From positions 420,116 to 484,115 of the forward strand of contig JAJJXM010000052.1 in assembly GCA_024516155.1 (NCBI GenBank): 64,000 bases of DNA, given 5' to 3'. The stretch comes from Pyronema omphalodes (lineage: Eukaryota > Ascomycota > Pezizomycetes > Pezizales > Pyronemataceae). The notes beneath the pieces were generated by a model that saw nothing but the letters and a program-made list of their open reading frames with translations, was not told the DNA's origin and searched no databases. Numbering within the stretch: the stretch's first letter is position 1; the number at the start of each line of letters is the position of its first letter. A program made the position numbers and the translations under genes. Positions 50,102-59,183 of the stretch are shown here, piece after piece.

Positions 50102-52273
50102 ATGTCCGCCTACCGCAGAATCACTGCATCCCCGGCAGCCCGTCACGATGACGATGTTTCCATGGGAGATATGGTGGAAGTCCATCGCCCTCAATCATGG
50201 GACCAACTCTCTGCAGCTGGTAAAGCTGTAGTTCGCCAGGGAACCACTGTCAGCAGGGACCAACTTCCAGAATGGTTCGTCAAGATGGTGGACAGGATGG
50301 AGACAACTGAACAAGATGTGCAGGCATTGATTGAAGCCCTGAAAAAAGAAGGAGTTTCTGTACAGACCGATATGCAAAACGTCAAGAATCTGTACCAAGA
50401 AATGTCAGGCATTATGCAAAATGCCTACGATGTTGTTATTCGACAAGGCGACATCGACAGAGAACTCAACCAAACAGCCATTGTTAGACTCATCCAGTCA
50501 AGCAATGAATTCAGTTCTCAGGTTTGGAACGCCCTGGGTGAACTAGCCACGGACGCTCAAGAAAAGCAAACAGCCAACCACCAGGCTGTTCAACAACTCA
50601 ACATTGGTGTACAGATCATCAATGATTACCTCCAACGATTCTCCAACCATCAACAAGGATGGAACTTCGGTGTTGAAGGCTGGGCAGCCACAAAGAACCA
50701 GGCTGACCAACAAAGGGACGAGCAAATCCGTCTTTTAGCCCACAATGAGCAAGAACAGCAACGAAGGCTTTTGGAGTACGAGACAGAGAGGGAAAATGAC
50801 AAGAAGGAGATTATCGATAAGGTCATTCAAATGGTCATGGACATGACAGCCAATAACCAACCTATCGATGCACAGTCACTTGCGGATGCGGTACAGGACG
50901 AACCCCAACGCAGAACTGTGTCCCCAAGGATTTTTCAGGTAGCAGTAGCCACAAATCTACCACCCTCTAGAAACGACACACCTCCTCCAGCAGCAGGAGG
51001 AAATGGAGGACGAGGCAATGGCCCTCCAAGAAGAAGGGTTACCATTCCCTTTCCTGAGCCCTCCGATGATGGTCAAGGAAGACCCGGACAGCCAGAAAGG
51101 CCCCCTCGCCAAAAGACTAGAGAAGAAAGAGAAGCTGAAGAGGATGCAACAAGATTCCTCACTTCTATTATCGACAAGATCCAAGGACCCAGAGATGCAC
51201 CAAAGAGACCCAAGATGCCAGAACTCAAGGCACCTCAATGTTTCTCAGGAAAAGACAAGACTCTGCTTAGGGCCTGGTGGATGTCAGTACAGGATTACGT
51301 GGAAACATATGCCACATCCTGGCCTGATGAAGATGCGCAGGTTAAGTGGGTTGGTAGTCTATTCACCCACAAGGCTTTAGCATGGCACCAGGAGCGCAGG
51401 AAGTCTATTCAGAAACAGAAATTGAAGGATACTTGGGCTGCATTTTCCAGTGCATTTGAGACAAGGTTCAAGGATAAGAGGGAGGCTCAGAAGGACGTCA
51501 AACGCATTACAGAACTACAATACGATGGTGATATCGATGATTATATCACTAAGTTGGAGGATCTGAATATGCGCGTTGGAGCACTGGGCCCTATGTTTAG
51601 GAATGTGATATGGGAGGCTATGACACCAGCTATCAAGAAGATGGTTTACCAACGGTGTGGAGAGGTTCCCAATGATGATGTTGCCCTGATTCACGCAGTC
51701 AAAGAAGCTGCACATGTTGTTGAAGGCTTGAATGAAGAATTGGGGTATACAAAGAAAAAGACCTTAGAAGTGCGTGGGGAACGCAAGGATAAAGGGAAAG
51801 AAAGGGAAGCTGCTCGCCCACGTGAGGTGCAGCAGAAGGACCGAAAGGTTAAGGATAAGGGTTCTAAGAAGGAATTTGCTGGGAAAAAGGACAGGAAGTC
51901 AGATAAACCGGCGGTTTATGCCTCAGGAAGGGAGGCTTTGCAAGGAGTACCCCAAGCCGATATCGACAAACATAAGAAAGATAAGGCTGAATGTTGGCGA
52001 TGTGGTCGTGCTGGTCATAGAATGTACAACTGCTATGCAAAGAAGACAGTTGGGGGAACTGACCTGGCAAAGGATGGAAAGGTAGCTTCTTCAGGAAAGA
52101 GGAAGCGGGACGATGAAGATAATGAAGAAGGGCAAAAACAGGAAAAGCCCAAGGAAGCCAAGAAGGCGAAGACTGCTGCAGTAAGGCAAGATGAGGAAGA
52201 CACTCACATGTCTGATGCGCAACCAAGGATTTGGGAATTGGAGGATGAGGAAGTCATTGATTCGGATTTTTAA
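50102..52273 (+). CDS. Gypsy-1 Gag polyprotein
   Basis: This is an intact frame of 723 residues, long for a gypsy Gag. The N-terminal 300 residues are a predicted helical or coiled-coil extension rich in Gln, Glu and Asp. The retrotransposon Gag domain follows at about 370-530 (LRAWWMSVQDYVETYA, then AWHQERRKSI and FETRFKDKREAQKDV). A basic linker leads to one intact zinc knuckle CWRCGRAGHRMYNC near residue 640, for RNA binding. The C-terminus is alternately basic and acidic. The stop at 52271-52273 overlaps the -1 frame, which is open from 52261 and carries the protease, so pol is probably reached by -1 frameshifting. Here, though, only a T5 run precedes the stop and no canonical heptamer is present. 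Confidence 0.92.
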   Translation: MSAYRRITASPAARHDDDVSMGDMVEVHRPQSWDQLSAAGKAVVRQGTTVSRDQLPEWFVKMVDRMETTEQDVQALIEALKKEGVSVQTDMQNVKNLYQEMSGIMQNAYDVVIRQGDIDRELNQTAIVRLIQSSNEFSSQVWNALGELATDAQEKQTANHQAVQQLNIGVQIINDYLQRFSNHQQGWNFGVEGWAATKNQADQQRDEQIRLLAHNEQEQQRRLLEYETERENDKKEIIDKVIQMVMDMTANNQPIDAQSLADAVQDEPQRRTVSPRIFQVAVATNLPPSRNDTPPPAAGGNGGRGNGPPRRRVTIPFPEPSDDGQGRPGQPERPPRQKTREEREAEEDATRFLTSIIDKIQGPRDAPKRPKMPELKAPQCFSGKDKTLLRAWWMSVQDYVETYATSWPDEDAQVKWVGSLFTHKALAWHQERRKSIQKQKLKDTWAAFSSAFETRFKDKREAQKDVKRITELQYDGDIDDYITKLEDLNMRVGALGPMFRNVIWEAMTPAIKKMVYQRCGEVPNDDVALIHAVKEAAHVVEGLNEELGYTKKKTLEVRGERKDKGKEREAARPREVQQKDRKVKDKGSKKEFAGKKDRKSDKPAVYASGREALQGVPQADIDKHKKDKAECWRCGRAGHRMYNCYAKKTVGGTDLAKDGKVASSGKRKRDDEDNEEGQKQEKPKEAKKAKTAAVRQDEEDTHMSDAQPRIWELEDEEVIDSDF

Positions 52274-52638
52274 AGTCCTCTAGGGAAGCGTCACCCGAGG
52301 AGGATGAATATGAAGACGCAGTAATAGGGAAATGCGCAGGAATAAAAAGGAAATCAATGGACAGCCTTCTGTCGACCAGGACTAAGAGTCGACGCAAAGA
52401 CAATGGAGCAGCTATTCCAGTTACCCAGGAATCAGCTCCCACTCCTCCCCACCATGGACCGAGACCAATTATCAACATGGTTCTCAACTGGTCCAAGAAT
52501 CAACAACGCACAGTTAGAGTCCTTCTTGATACAGGATCCATGCTGCCCTCCTGGACAAAGCCTTTGTCCACAAATACAAAATCCCAACCGTTAAGAGAGA
52601 CACCCCTTTACAAATCCGCAACTTCAACAATGAGATAG
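52261..52638 (+). pseudogene. Gypsy-1 protease region, frameshifted
   Basis: This frame (-1 relative to gag) encodes an acidic and basic linker and the aspartic protease start (RTVRVLLDTGSM, with the DTGS catalytic motif). At about 52548 the protein-like reading moves to another frame, in which LDKAFVHKYKI continues into the rest of pol. A one-base indel there breaks the protease. It could be a real inactivating mutation or a sequence error. Confidence 0.8.
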
Positions 52639-52676
52639 TTGCTGGAGCAGGCGAAGTCTTTACGGTTCCCTTTATA

Positions 52677-55600
52677 TTGCAGCATAAGAAACACTTTGCT
52701 GCAGAATCTTTCGAAGTCGCTCCACTAGATAGTGACTGCGATGCTATCCTGCCTTATTGGTGGATGGCACTACATCAGCCCTGCAACCTTTGGGGAGATC
52801 AAGACAAAATCTCCTTTACATCCTCACGTTGCAAAGAAAAATGTACAAAGGCACAAGCCAGTGCCTTCTCACTCAAGGTCGATAAACATGTCCTCGACCA
52901 TCCAGAAGCCTTGGTCTTAGGCCACATCTCATCTGTATCCACCAAAGAGGATTTATCTGAGGCCCTTCAGCAAGTCCCAGAGAAATTCCGCGGCTGGATC
53001 AACGTTATGACAAAGGAAGCTGCAGATAGGCTTCCTGATCACAAACCCTACGACCATGCGATTGACCTAGTTGAAGGCGAAAAGCCTCCTTGGGGACCTG
53101 TCTATGCTCTCAACGAAGTTGAGCTAGAGACACTGAGAGAATGGTTGAAGGATATGCTGCGTACTGGTAAAATCAGACCTTCCAAGTCACCAGCAGCAGC
53201 TCCTATTCTCTTTGTCCCAAAGCCTCATGGCAGAGGTCTACGGTTATGTGTTGATTACCGGGGCATCAACAAAATTACAATTGCCAACCGGTACCCACTC
53301 CCACTCATGTCACAATTACAAGACAGAGTTAGAGGAGCAAAAATATTCACGAAAATGGACCTCAAGAATGGATATCATCTGATCAGAATAAAAGAAGGAG
53401 ATGAATGGAAAACGGCCTTTCGATGCCGATATGGATTATATGAATTTTCGGTTATGCCTTTTGGCTTGAGCAATGCCCCAGCCACATTCCAAGATATGAT
53501 GAATCATATCTTTAGAGACATGTTGGATCAGGGAGTAATTGCGTATATTGATGATGTTCTCATATATGCTGAGACAGAGGAAGAACACGACAAATTGGTT
53601 AAGGAAGTGTTAAAAAGATTGGAAGAAAATGGGCTGGTTATCTCTCCGGAAAAATGTGTTTGGGGACAAAACAGAGTGGAATTTCTGGGTTATATTATCA
53701 GCGAAAATGGCATTGAAATGGCAAAGGACGAGGTACAAACAGTCCTGGTATGGGAACCCCCGAAATCCTTGAAAGAAACACAGGGCTTTCTTGGATTCGC
53801 AAACTTCTATCGCAGATTCATCAAGGACTTCTCCAAGATATGTCGACCTCTGACAGAATCAACAAAAGGCGATGCGAAGAAATGGGAATGGACTGTTGCT
53901 ATGGAACTAGCATTTGATGAGCTCAAAAGTTGTTTCACTACTGCACCAATCTTAAGTCATTTTGACCCAAGACAGGTTTGCATTGTTGAAACAGATGCTT
54001 CAGATTTTGCTTTAGGCGCAGTTCTATCCCAGAAGGGGGAAGATGGAAAGTTGCACCCAATTGCTTTCCACTCAAGAAAATTCACTCCTGCTGAGATAAA
54101 CTTTGAGATCCATGACAAGGAGCTCTTAGCTATTGTGGACTCATTCAAAGTATGGAGGCGATATCTTGAGGGAGCAATGCACACTGTCCAAGTCTACAGC
54201 GACCACCAAAACCTTGAGTATTTTACAACAACAAAAGTACTCAATCGACGTCAAGCTAGATGGGCTCAAGAGCTTGCTGGCGTTGACTTTAAGATTTTTT
54301 ATAGACCTGGGGTTAAAAATGGGAAACCTGATGCTCTATCTAGGCGTCCGGAGTTCCGACCTGAAAAGGGGGGAGGTGAAGATCAGCCGATTACGACGAT
54401 CCTGCATAAGAGTCATTTTGCATCTATTTCGTCAATCAGCAGTGCTGGAGAAGGAACATCATTTATTATTTCTTCAGCACGTCTTTCCTCTATTCCTTTT
54501 ATCAAATGGTCAGAAGAATTCTTGAAGATGGTAAAGGAAGCTGGTAAGCTGGATGAGATTTACGTGGAGGCAACAAAGAAAATTAAGGAACCATTGACGA
54601 TAGATAATGGCATAGTCTATCGAAAGGAAAAACTATGGGTACCAAAGGATTGGGTAAAGACAGTTCTGGAATCTGAACATGACTCGAAAATTGCAGGTCA
54701 CTTCGGACAGGACAAAACAATTGAATTAATACGAAGGAACTTCTGGTGGCCAAGAATGGAAGAACAAATAATAACTTATGTAAAGAGTTGTATGGAATGT
54801 CAGAAAGGTAAAAAAGCACGGCACCTCAAGTACGGATTACTTCAACCTTTGGAACTACCCTATGCCCCATGGCAATCAATCGCCATGGACTTTATCACCG
54901 ACCTACCAGAATCCAATGGATGCGATCAACTATGGGTAATAGTTGACAGATTCTCTAAGATGGCCCACTTTATACCACTGCAAAAAGACGGCAAGACAAC
55001 TGCAGACCTTGTTAGAATCTTTGCGAAGGAAATTTGGAAGTTACATGGGCTACCTACGGATATTGTGTCGGACAGAGACTCCAGGTTTACAAGCACCACC
55101 TGGAAAGCATTTCTTGGGACACTAGCAATCAAACCTAGAATGTCCACAGCGTTCCACCCTCAAACAGATGGACAGACGGAACGACTTAACCAGACAATTG
55201 AAGCATACCTCCGCTCCTTTGTCAATCATGAGATGAATGATTGGGTTGATCTATTGCCAATGGCTGAGTTCGCTTACAACAACTCAGTAACCAGCGCTAC
55301 AGGACTATCACCTTTTTACGCAAATTACGGTTACAACCCCATTGCCAGCAATCCCATTCTAACAGCTGTGCAAAACCCTGCCAGCAAAGCATACGCTCAT
55401 TGGATGCATACAGTGCATGAAGGTGCTAGGTCAGCATTACAGAAGGTACAAGAAAGAATGAAGAAGTATGCAGACCTTCAGCGAAAGGAGGCCCCTACCT
55501 ACCAGGTCGGAGACTTGGTTATGCTCGATGGACGACACATAAAAACAAGACGCCCATCACACAAATTGGATCACAAATTACATGGTCCATTCCAAATCGA

Positions 55601-55964
55601 AAAGGTCATATCCCCAACAGCAATACGTCTCACACTACCAAGAAGATGGAAGATTCACAATGTCTTCCACACTTCCCTACTGGAGCCCTTCCACACTGGA
55701 ACCAGAGCTCCACCAGACCCAAACAAAATTCTTCGGGAAGCAGACGATGTTGAGGGAAGCGAGGAGTACGACATAGACGAAATTATGAGCAGCTACAAAT
55801 CAGGCAGCAGAGTACTTTACCTCGTCAAATGGCTAGGGTGGCCCAACAAGAAAGACTGGACGGCAGAACCCTTCGACAACTTTTCAGTAGGAGGTCAGGA
55901 GAAGCTAAGAGATTTCCATCTCAAGTATCCTGATTCTCCGAGGGACTACCGACTCAAAGACTAA
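52677..55964 (+). CDS. Gypsy-1 RT, RNase H, integrase and chromodomain
   Basis: This 1095-codon frame is open back to about 52536. The reverse transcriptase shows LCVDYRGINKIT, MPFGLSNAPATFQ and the catalytic YIDD. RNase H starts at VETDASDFALGAVLSQ and ends with the DALSRRPEF tail. The integrase has an HHCC zinc site (HDSKIAGHFG, then CMECQKGK) and the DDE triad in MDFITDLP, DIVSDRDSRF and TDGQTERLNQ. The C-terminus has the GPFQIEKVI module and a chromodomain (YDIDEIMSSY, VLYLVKWLGWPNKKDWTAEP), which in chromoviruses guides integration to particular chromatin. Every catalytic residue I can check is present, so only the protease join is broken. Confidence 0.93.
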   Translation: MQHKKHFAAESFEVAPLDSDCDAILPYWWMALHQPCNLWGDQDKISFTSSRCKEKCTKAQASAFSLKVDKHVLDHPEALVLGHISSVSTKEDLSEALQQVPEKFRGWINVMTKEAADRLPDHKPYDHAIDLVEGEKPPWGPVYALNEVELETLREWLKDMLRTGKIRPSKSPAAAPILFVPKPHGRGLRLCVDYRGINKITIANRYPLPLMSQLQDRVRGAKIFTKMDLKNGYHLIRIKEGDEWKTAFRCRYGLYEFSVMPFGLSNAPATFQDMMNHIFRDMLDQGVIAYIDDVLIYAETEEEHDKLVKEVLKRLEENGLVISPEKCVWGQNRVEFLGYIISENGIEMAKDEVQTVLVWEPPKSLKETQGFLGFANFYRRFIKDFSKICRPLTESTKGDAKKWEWTVAMELAFDELKSCFTTAPILSHFDPRQVCIVETDASDFALGAVLSQKGEDGKLHPIAFHSRKFTPAEINFEIHDKELLAIVDSFKVWRRYLEGAMHTVQVYSDHQNLEYFTTTKVLNRRQARWAQELAGVDFKIFYRPGVKNGKPDALSRRPEFRPEKGGGEDQPITTILHKSHFASISSISSAGEGTSFIISSARLSSIPFIKWSEEFLKMVKEAGKLDEIYVEATKKIKEPLTIDNGIVYRKEKLWVPKDWVKTVLESEHDSKIAGHFGQDKTIELIRRNFWWPRMEEQIITYVKSCMECQKGKKARHLKYGLLQPLELPYAPWQSIAMDFITDLPESNGCDQLWVIVDRFSKMAHFIPLQKDGKTTADLVRIFAKEIWKLHGLPTDIVSDRDSRFTSTTWKAFLGTLAIKPRMSTAFHPQTDGQTERLNQTIEAYLRSFVNHEMNDWVDLLPMAEFAYNNSVTSATGLSPFYANYGYNPIASNPILTAVQNPASKAYAHWMHTVHEGARSALQKVQERMKKYADLQRKEAPTYQVGDLVMLDGRHIKTRRPSHKLDHKLHGPFQIEKVISPTAIRLTLPRRWKIHNVFHTSLLEPFHTGTRAPPDPNKILREADDVEGSEEYDIDEIMSSYKSGSRVLYLVKWLGWPNKKDWTAEPFDNFSVGGQEKLRDFHLKYPDSPRDYRLKD

Positions 55965-56117
55965 TGCTTGATGTTTTTCCCATGTGGTTTTCATCAGGTA
56001 GAGTTGGTAGTAGGATGTAGGGGCTGGAGGACTACATCCAAAATTGATCACTTAAGTCACTAGGCTACGGCGTGGTGCGATCACAGAAAGATGAACTACG
56101 AGCTTCGGAACGAAGCT

Positions 56118-56135
56118 TGAACAGGGGAGAGGTGG
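56118..56135 (+). other. Gypsy-1 polypurine tract
   Basis: GAACAGGGGAGAGGTGG lies immediately before the 3' LTR start TGTCACACC, the normal site for plus-strand priming. Confidence 0.8.
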
Positions 56136-56297
56136 TGTCACACCCTAAAATGTGTGAGGATAGAATTGGTATCATATATAACGCAATGGAGAATATGGCA
56201 AACTCGACAGAGAATGAATATTCAGTTAGTATCCCGGGCCGGAACCCCCAGAGGAGCTCCGACAAGCCACGTCACGTGATACGTGACTTTCCGATAG
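56136..56297 (+). repeat. Gypsy-1 3' LTR, first 162 bp
   Basis: This matches 48585-48746 with two differences (G/T in AATAGTCAG and T/A in GTGATTCGTG) and stops at CCGATAG, where an inverted LTR begins. The rest of this LTR should lie past the right edge of the window. Confidence 0.9.
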
Positions 56298-57030
56298 TGT
56301 GAACCTGGGTATTGAGGCTTTCAATACAGAGGTTTGTCCGATCAGTTAACGCTTCGTTCGCAAGATAGATAACTAATAGATTTTCCCAAGAGCTAGGAAG
56401 TTCAACTAATCGATCACAGGCCGAATAAACTTAAGGGTCTCGTCCTGAGGTATTTGGTGTAGAATAGTAACGTCGTAACAAGAGATCAAGTTGCTGATGC
56501 TAGAGGAGACGGTGGGAAGACTTAGGGTCTTTTATAGACTTTCGTCTACAAGTTCGCCCAGACTTCCCAGGGGAACCAACTTCCAAACTAAGCTTAGGAG
56601 ATAAGACGTGAGTCAATCCTGTGACAAATCTGTTGATGGCTCGCACCATGCTGCATGCGCAATTATATTAATTGCTCACTTGCATGATGACCTTCGTGTC
56701 AGATCAATCCTTGACATTCCTCGCCGTGCTACCACACCTTCCAATCAGGTATTGGGGTTAAGCGCCTAGTAGAGGGTTACTCCACTTGAGCGCATAATGC
56801 AGTGACTCCTCTGATAATGACATGTGAGTCATATATCTTATGAGTCGTCTTGATCATAGATCTCCCTAGAGAATCTCGATTGCGAGTGAAGGAATCTGAC
56901 ATCATAAGGCAGACTATGCCTTACCGGAGCGCACTGCCCCGTCACATTCCTGTGTGATGTCATCACAGCCTCACCTGCGCGCACTTGCGCGCAGCCACAC
57001 CCTGGTGTGTACGCAAACGCCGTCTTATCT
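56298..57030 (-). repeat. Inverted gypsy-1-related LTR, first part
   Basis: The plus strand starts TGTGAACCTGGG, the reverse complement of the gypsy-1 LTR end. It stays alignable in reverse with 49992 down to about 49200, with clear divergence (roughly 75-85 percent by eye). The TATA segment, the CCTTAAGTTTATTC word and GTCTGGGCGAACTTGTAG are recognisable. It is interrupted at 57030 by gypsy-2. Confidence 0.85.
57026..57030 (+). other. Left target-site duplication of gypsy-2 (TATCT)
   Basis: TATCT directly before the gypsy-2 5' LTR is repeated directly after the 3' LTR at 63458-63462. A 5-bp duplication is normal for this class. Confidence 0.92.
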
Positions 57031-57569
57031 TGTCACGGCACACGGCTGACGAGCCGTTGTGTTGTTGCGTCATCATTGTGTTGTCGTGGTTGTTGATTGA
57101 CATCGTGCCGTTGTCTTGCCGTGTTGTGTTGTGTTGCCGTTGTGTTGTTGTGTTGTTGTGTGTGCCGTGCCATTGTGACTGAGAGACTGATTGATGATGG
57201 ATGACGTACCACGAGCTGGAGAGCTGTGGCGTCGCAGGTGAATTGATGGAGAACGGAAGCTCATGTAGCGATGATTGTATGACGGCCCAGCAAGAGTGCT
57301 GGCCGCCCCTTTGTACATAAGGAGGCTTGCCTCCCCGTTGTCGAGTTCTCCATCGAACGTCTTGTGTCTTCTCCTTGCTCCTAATATAAGACTTCTTCTC
57401 CCAAGTCCTACGTCACTCTTGTCCTTGTCCCTGTTCCTGTTTTGTGTGCCGTCCGTCTGACGAGCACTTCGGTCCTTGTCCTGCCGTTCCCCGTCCCGGA
57501 ACCTGCCTAGTCTCTCTTGCCGGTAGTGTTCAGTGTGTTCTTTGAACGACCGTTCCTAGTTCCCTGACA
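57031..57569 (+). repeat. Gypsy-2 5' LTR, 539 bp
   Basis: It starts TGTCACGGCACAC and ends TTCCCTGACA. A GTT/GTTGT-rich microsatellite lies at about 57110-57170. TATA-like words are ACATAAGG (about 57315) and AATATAAG (about 57382). Confidence 0.93.
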
Positions 57570-57571
57570 TT

Positions 57572-57580
57572 ACGTTCGAT
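57572..57580 (+). other. Putative self-priming site of gypsy-2
   Basis: ACGTTCGAT lies 2 nt inside the 5' LTR and is complementary to ATCGAACGT at 57352-57360. The latter is about 35 nt after the weak TATA-like ACATAAGG, where a transcript could start. The same 2-nt spacing is seen in gypsy-1. Confidence 0.4.
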
Positions 57581-57604
57581 CGATTAATTATTCAACCGAC
57601 ACGC

Positions 57605-57847
57605 ATGAACCCCACCGGTTCTGCCTGGACCTACGCATTAAAACAAGCCCTGGAATCGCACACCCTATACGAAACCTTTGGGATTCCCGACAGATTCGCT
57701 GGCGCAGTGTGAAGAACCATCCGACGAGCAGAAAATAACTGCTACCTTGTGGTCCGCTGGGAACTCCAGGACTACACTTACCAGGAGCACATCCGCCGCA
57801 CCATCAGACTCAAGCCAATCCTCAGAGCCCGCCAGAATGCATATTAA
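57605..57847 (+). pseudogene. Gypsy-2 leader ORF overlapping gag start
   Basis: From ATG 57605 a frame encodes MNPTGSAWTYALKQALESH and on to GIPDRFAGAV, then one TGA (57711-57713), then 44 more protein-like codons (RRAENNCYLVVRWELQDYTYQ ... RARQNAY) to a TAA at 57845-57847. That stop overlaps the ATG of gag at 57837. The single TGA is one C-to-T change from CGA. The piece could be a separate small protein or an original Gag extension. No family was recognised. Confidence 0.45.
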
Positions 57848-59183
57848 ACTTATTGACGAAGGACACTGGCAGCAAATTGTGAACGCTGCCGCCATGACCC
57901 AGTTCCCGGACGGCCATGAACCGCTTATTTTCACCAAACAACTCGCACAATCCATCTTAGACGCTCAGGACCACCACACGGGTTATCTCTTAAACGACCT
58001 CGCGGAAACCCCCGGCTCCCGTAACAGCACCCGGGTATCCAGCCCTGTCGCCTCTCGCGCTCCGGAAGCTCCCACCCCTGCTCCCATTCCCCCTGTCGTG
58101 ATCCAGACTGGCTCCGTCCAGGTTTACCCAAACCGCCCAGAACCAGTACCGCGAACCGCCGCACCCCCTACCACAGCCGCAGCCGCAGCCCCCGCCCCCG
58201 CGATAATCGCACCAATTCCAAGACCCCCCCCCCGAGACCCCGAAATCCTCCTAACCCCGGAGGAGCAAGCAGATACAAATGAAATCCACTACTACGAGAA
58301 GGAGCTCACCCGCCAGCGTGAACTCCTCAACGCGCTACTCGCCTCCCCCGGCATCCGCGTGACCGGAGACAAAATCTCGGATCCGCCAACCTTCGACGGG
58401 TCCAACAGGGAGGACCTCCGCCGCTTTGTCTCTTTGCTTCGTATCAAGTTGGTGAGCGACGAGCTACGCTTCCCAACCCCTCATAAACGGATTTCTTATG
58501 CCATGGGCCGCCTCCGCGGACGCGCCTTGGATCAGATTCTTCCTTATATCAAGGAAAATGGCAACCGCTGGGAACTCAACGACGTCAAGGACGTCATTAA
58601 AATTTTACAGCGTACCTCTGGAGACCCGGACGAGCGCGCAACGGCTCGTTTCAAACTACAAAATCTCCGACAGAACAACCGCAAATTTTCGGACTACTAT
58701 GCAGAGTTCTCCCGCTTAGTCGCAGAGTTAGGCTGGGACGAAGCCGCCACCGTGGATGCCCTGCGTAACGGCCTGTCCCTCGAACTGCACGAAAAGTTGG
58801 TTGGTGCCCCGCCCACCACCACGATGCACGAATTTGTTGACCAGTGCCAAAAATTGGACTCCCAATTGAGAGCACTTGAAAACCTCCGCAAGCTGCGTAC
58901 CAACCGCGGCCAAGTTGAACCCACTACCACCGCCACCCCCGCCACCAGTCGCCCCACCCCCGCTACCCAAGCCACCACCGCCTCCTCCAGCAAGCAAACC
59001 CCTGCCCAGGGACCCCGTCAGAAACTGTCGGCACAGGAGCGCGCGACCCGCCTATCAGAAGGACGTTGCCTCTACAGCGGTGGCCTCGGCCACATGGCTG
59101 CGTCGTGCCCCGCCAAGATGAATGTTAAAGTGGCGAGCGTGGAATTATTGGATACTGAAGAAGAGGTGTCGGGAAAAGAATAA
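57837..59183 (+). CDS. Gypsy-2 Gag
   Basis: The frame is open from 57678, but I place the start at ATG 57837 (MHIKLIDEGHWQQ), where the leader ORF ends, giving 448 residues; starting at 57678 would give 501. A Pro/Ala/Thr-rich region is followed by the Gag core (PTFDGSNREDLRRFVSLLR, WELNDVKDVI, KFSDYYAEFSRLVAELGW, LRNGLSLELHEKLVG) at about 195-360. The C-terminal zinc knuckle reads CLYSGGLGHMAASC: the second cysteine of CCHC is serine (TGC or TGT to AGC), which should weaken RNA binding. The frame ends at 59183, 6 nt after the slippery heptamer. Confidence 0.92.
   Translation: MHIKLIDEGHWQQIVNAAAMTQFPDGHEPLIFTKQLAQSILDAQDHHTGYLLNDLAETPGSRNSTRVSSPVASRAPEAPTPAPIPPVVIQTGSVQVYPNRPEPVPRTAAPPTTAAAAAPAPAIIAPIPRPPPRDPEILLTPEEQADTNEIHYYEKELTRQRELLNALLASPGIRVTGDKISDPPTFDGSNREDLRRFVSLLRIKLVSDELRFPTPHKRISYAMGRLRGRALDQILPYIKENGNRWELNDVKDVIKILQRTSGDPDERATARFKLQNLRQNNRKFSDYYAEFSRLVAELGWDEAATVDALRNGLSLELHEKLVGAPPTTTMHEFVDQCQKLDSQLRALENLRKLRTNRGQVEPTTTATPATSRPTPATQATTASSSKQTPAQGPRQKLSAQERATRLSEGRCLYSGGLGHMAASCPAKMNVKVASVELLDTEEEVSGKE

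Larger units (their letters stand above)
48585..56297 (+). mobile_element. Gypsy-1, Ty3/gypsy chromovirus
   Basis: This LTR retrotransposon has a 5' LTR (48585-49992), leader, gag (50102-52273), a frameshifted protease region, RT-RNase H-integrase-chromodomain (to 55964), a polypurine tract and the first 162 bp of its 3' LTR (56136-56297). The 3' LTR is then interrupted by an inverted LTR of a related element. The shared 162 bp of the two LTRs differ at 2 positions, so the insertion is fairly recent. It sits inside a copia element; the 5 bp before it are GTTAT. Confidence 0.9.

Noticed and set aside
57073..57318. Frames of 60-80 codons inside both gypsy-2 LTRs
   Set aside because: They run over the GTT/GTTGT microsatellite and are duplicated only because the LTRs are.
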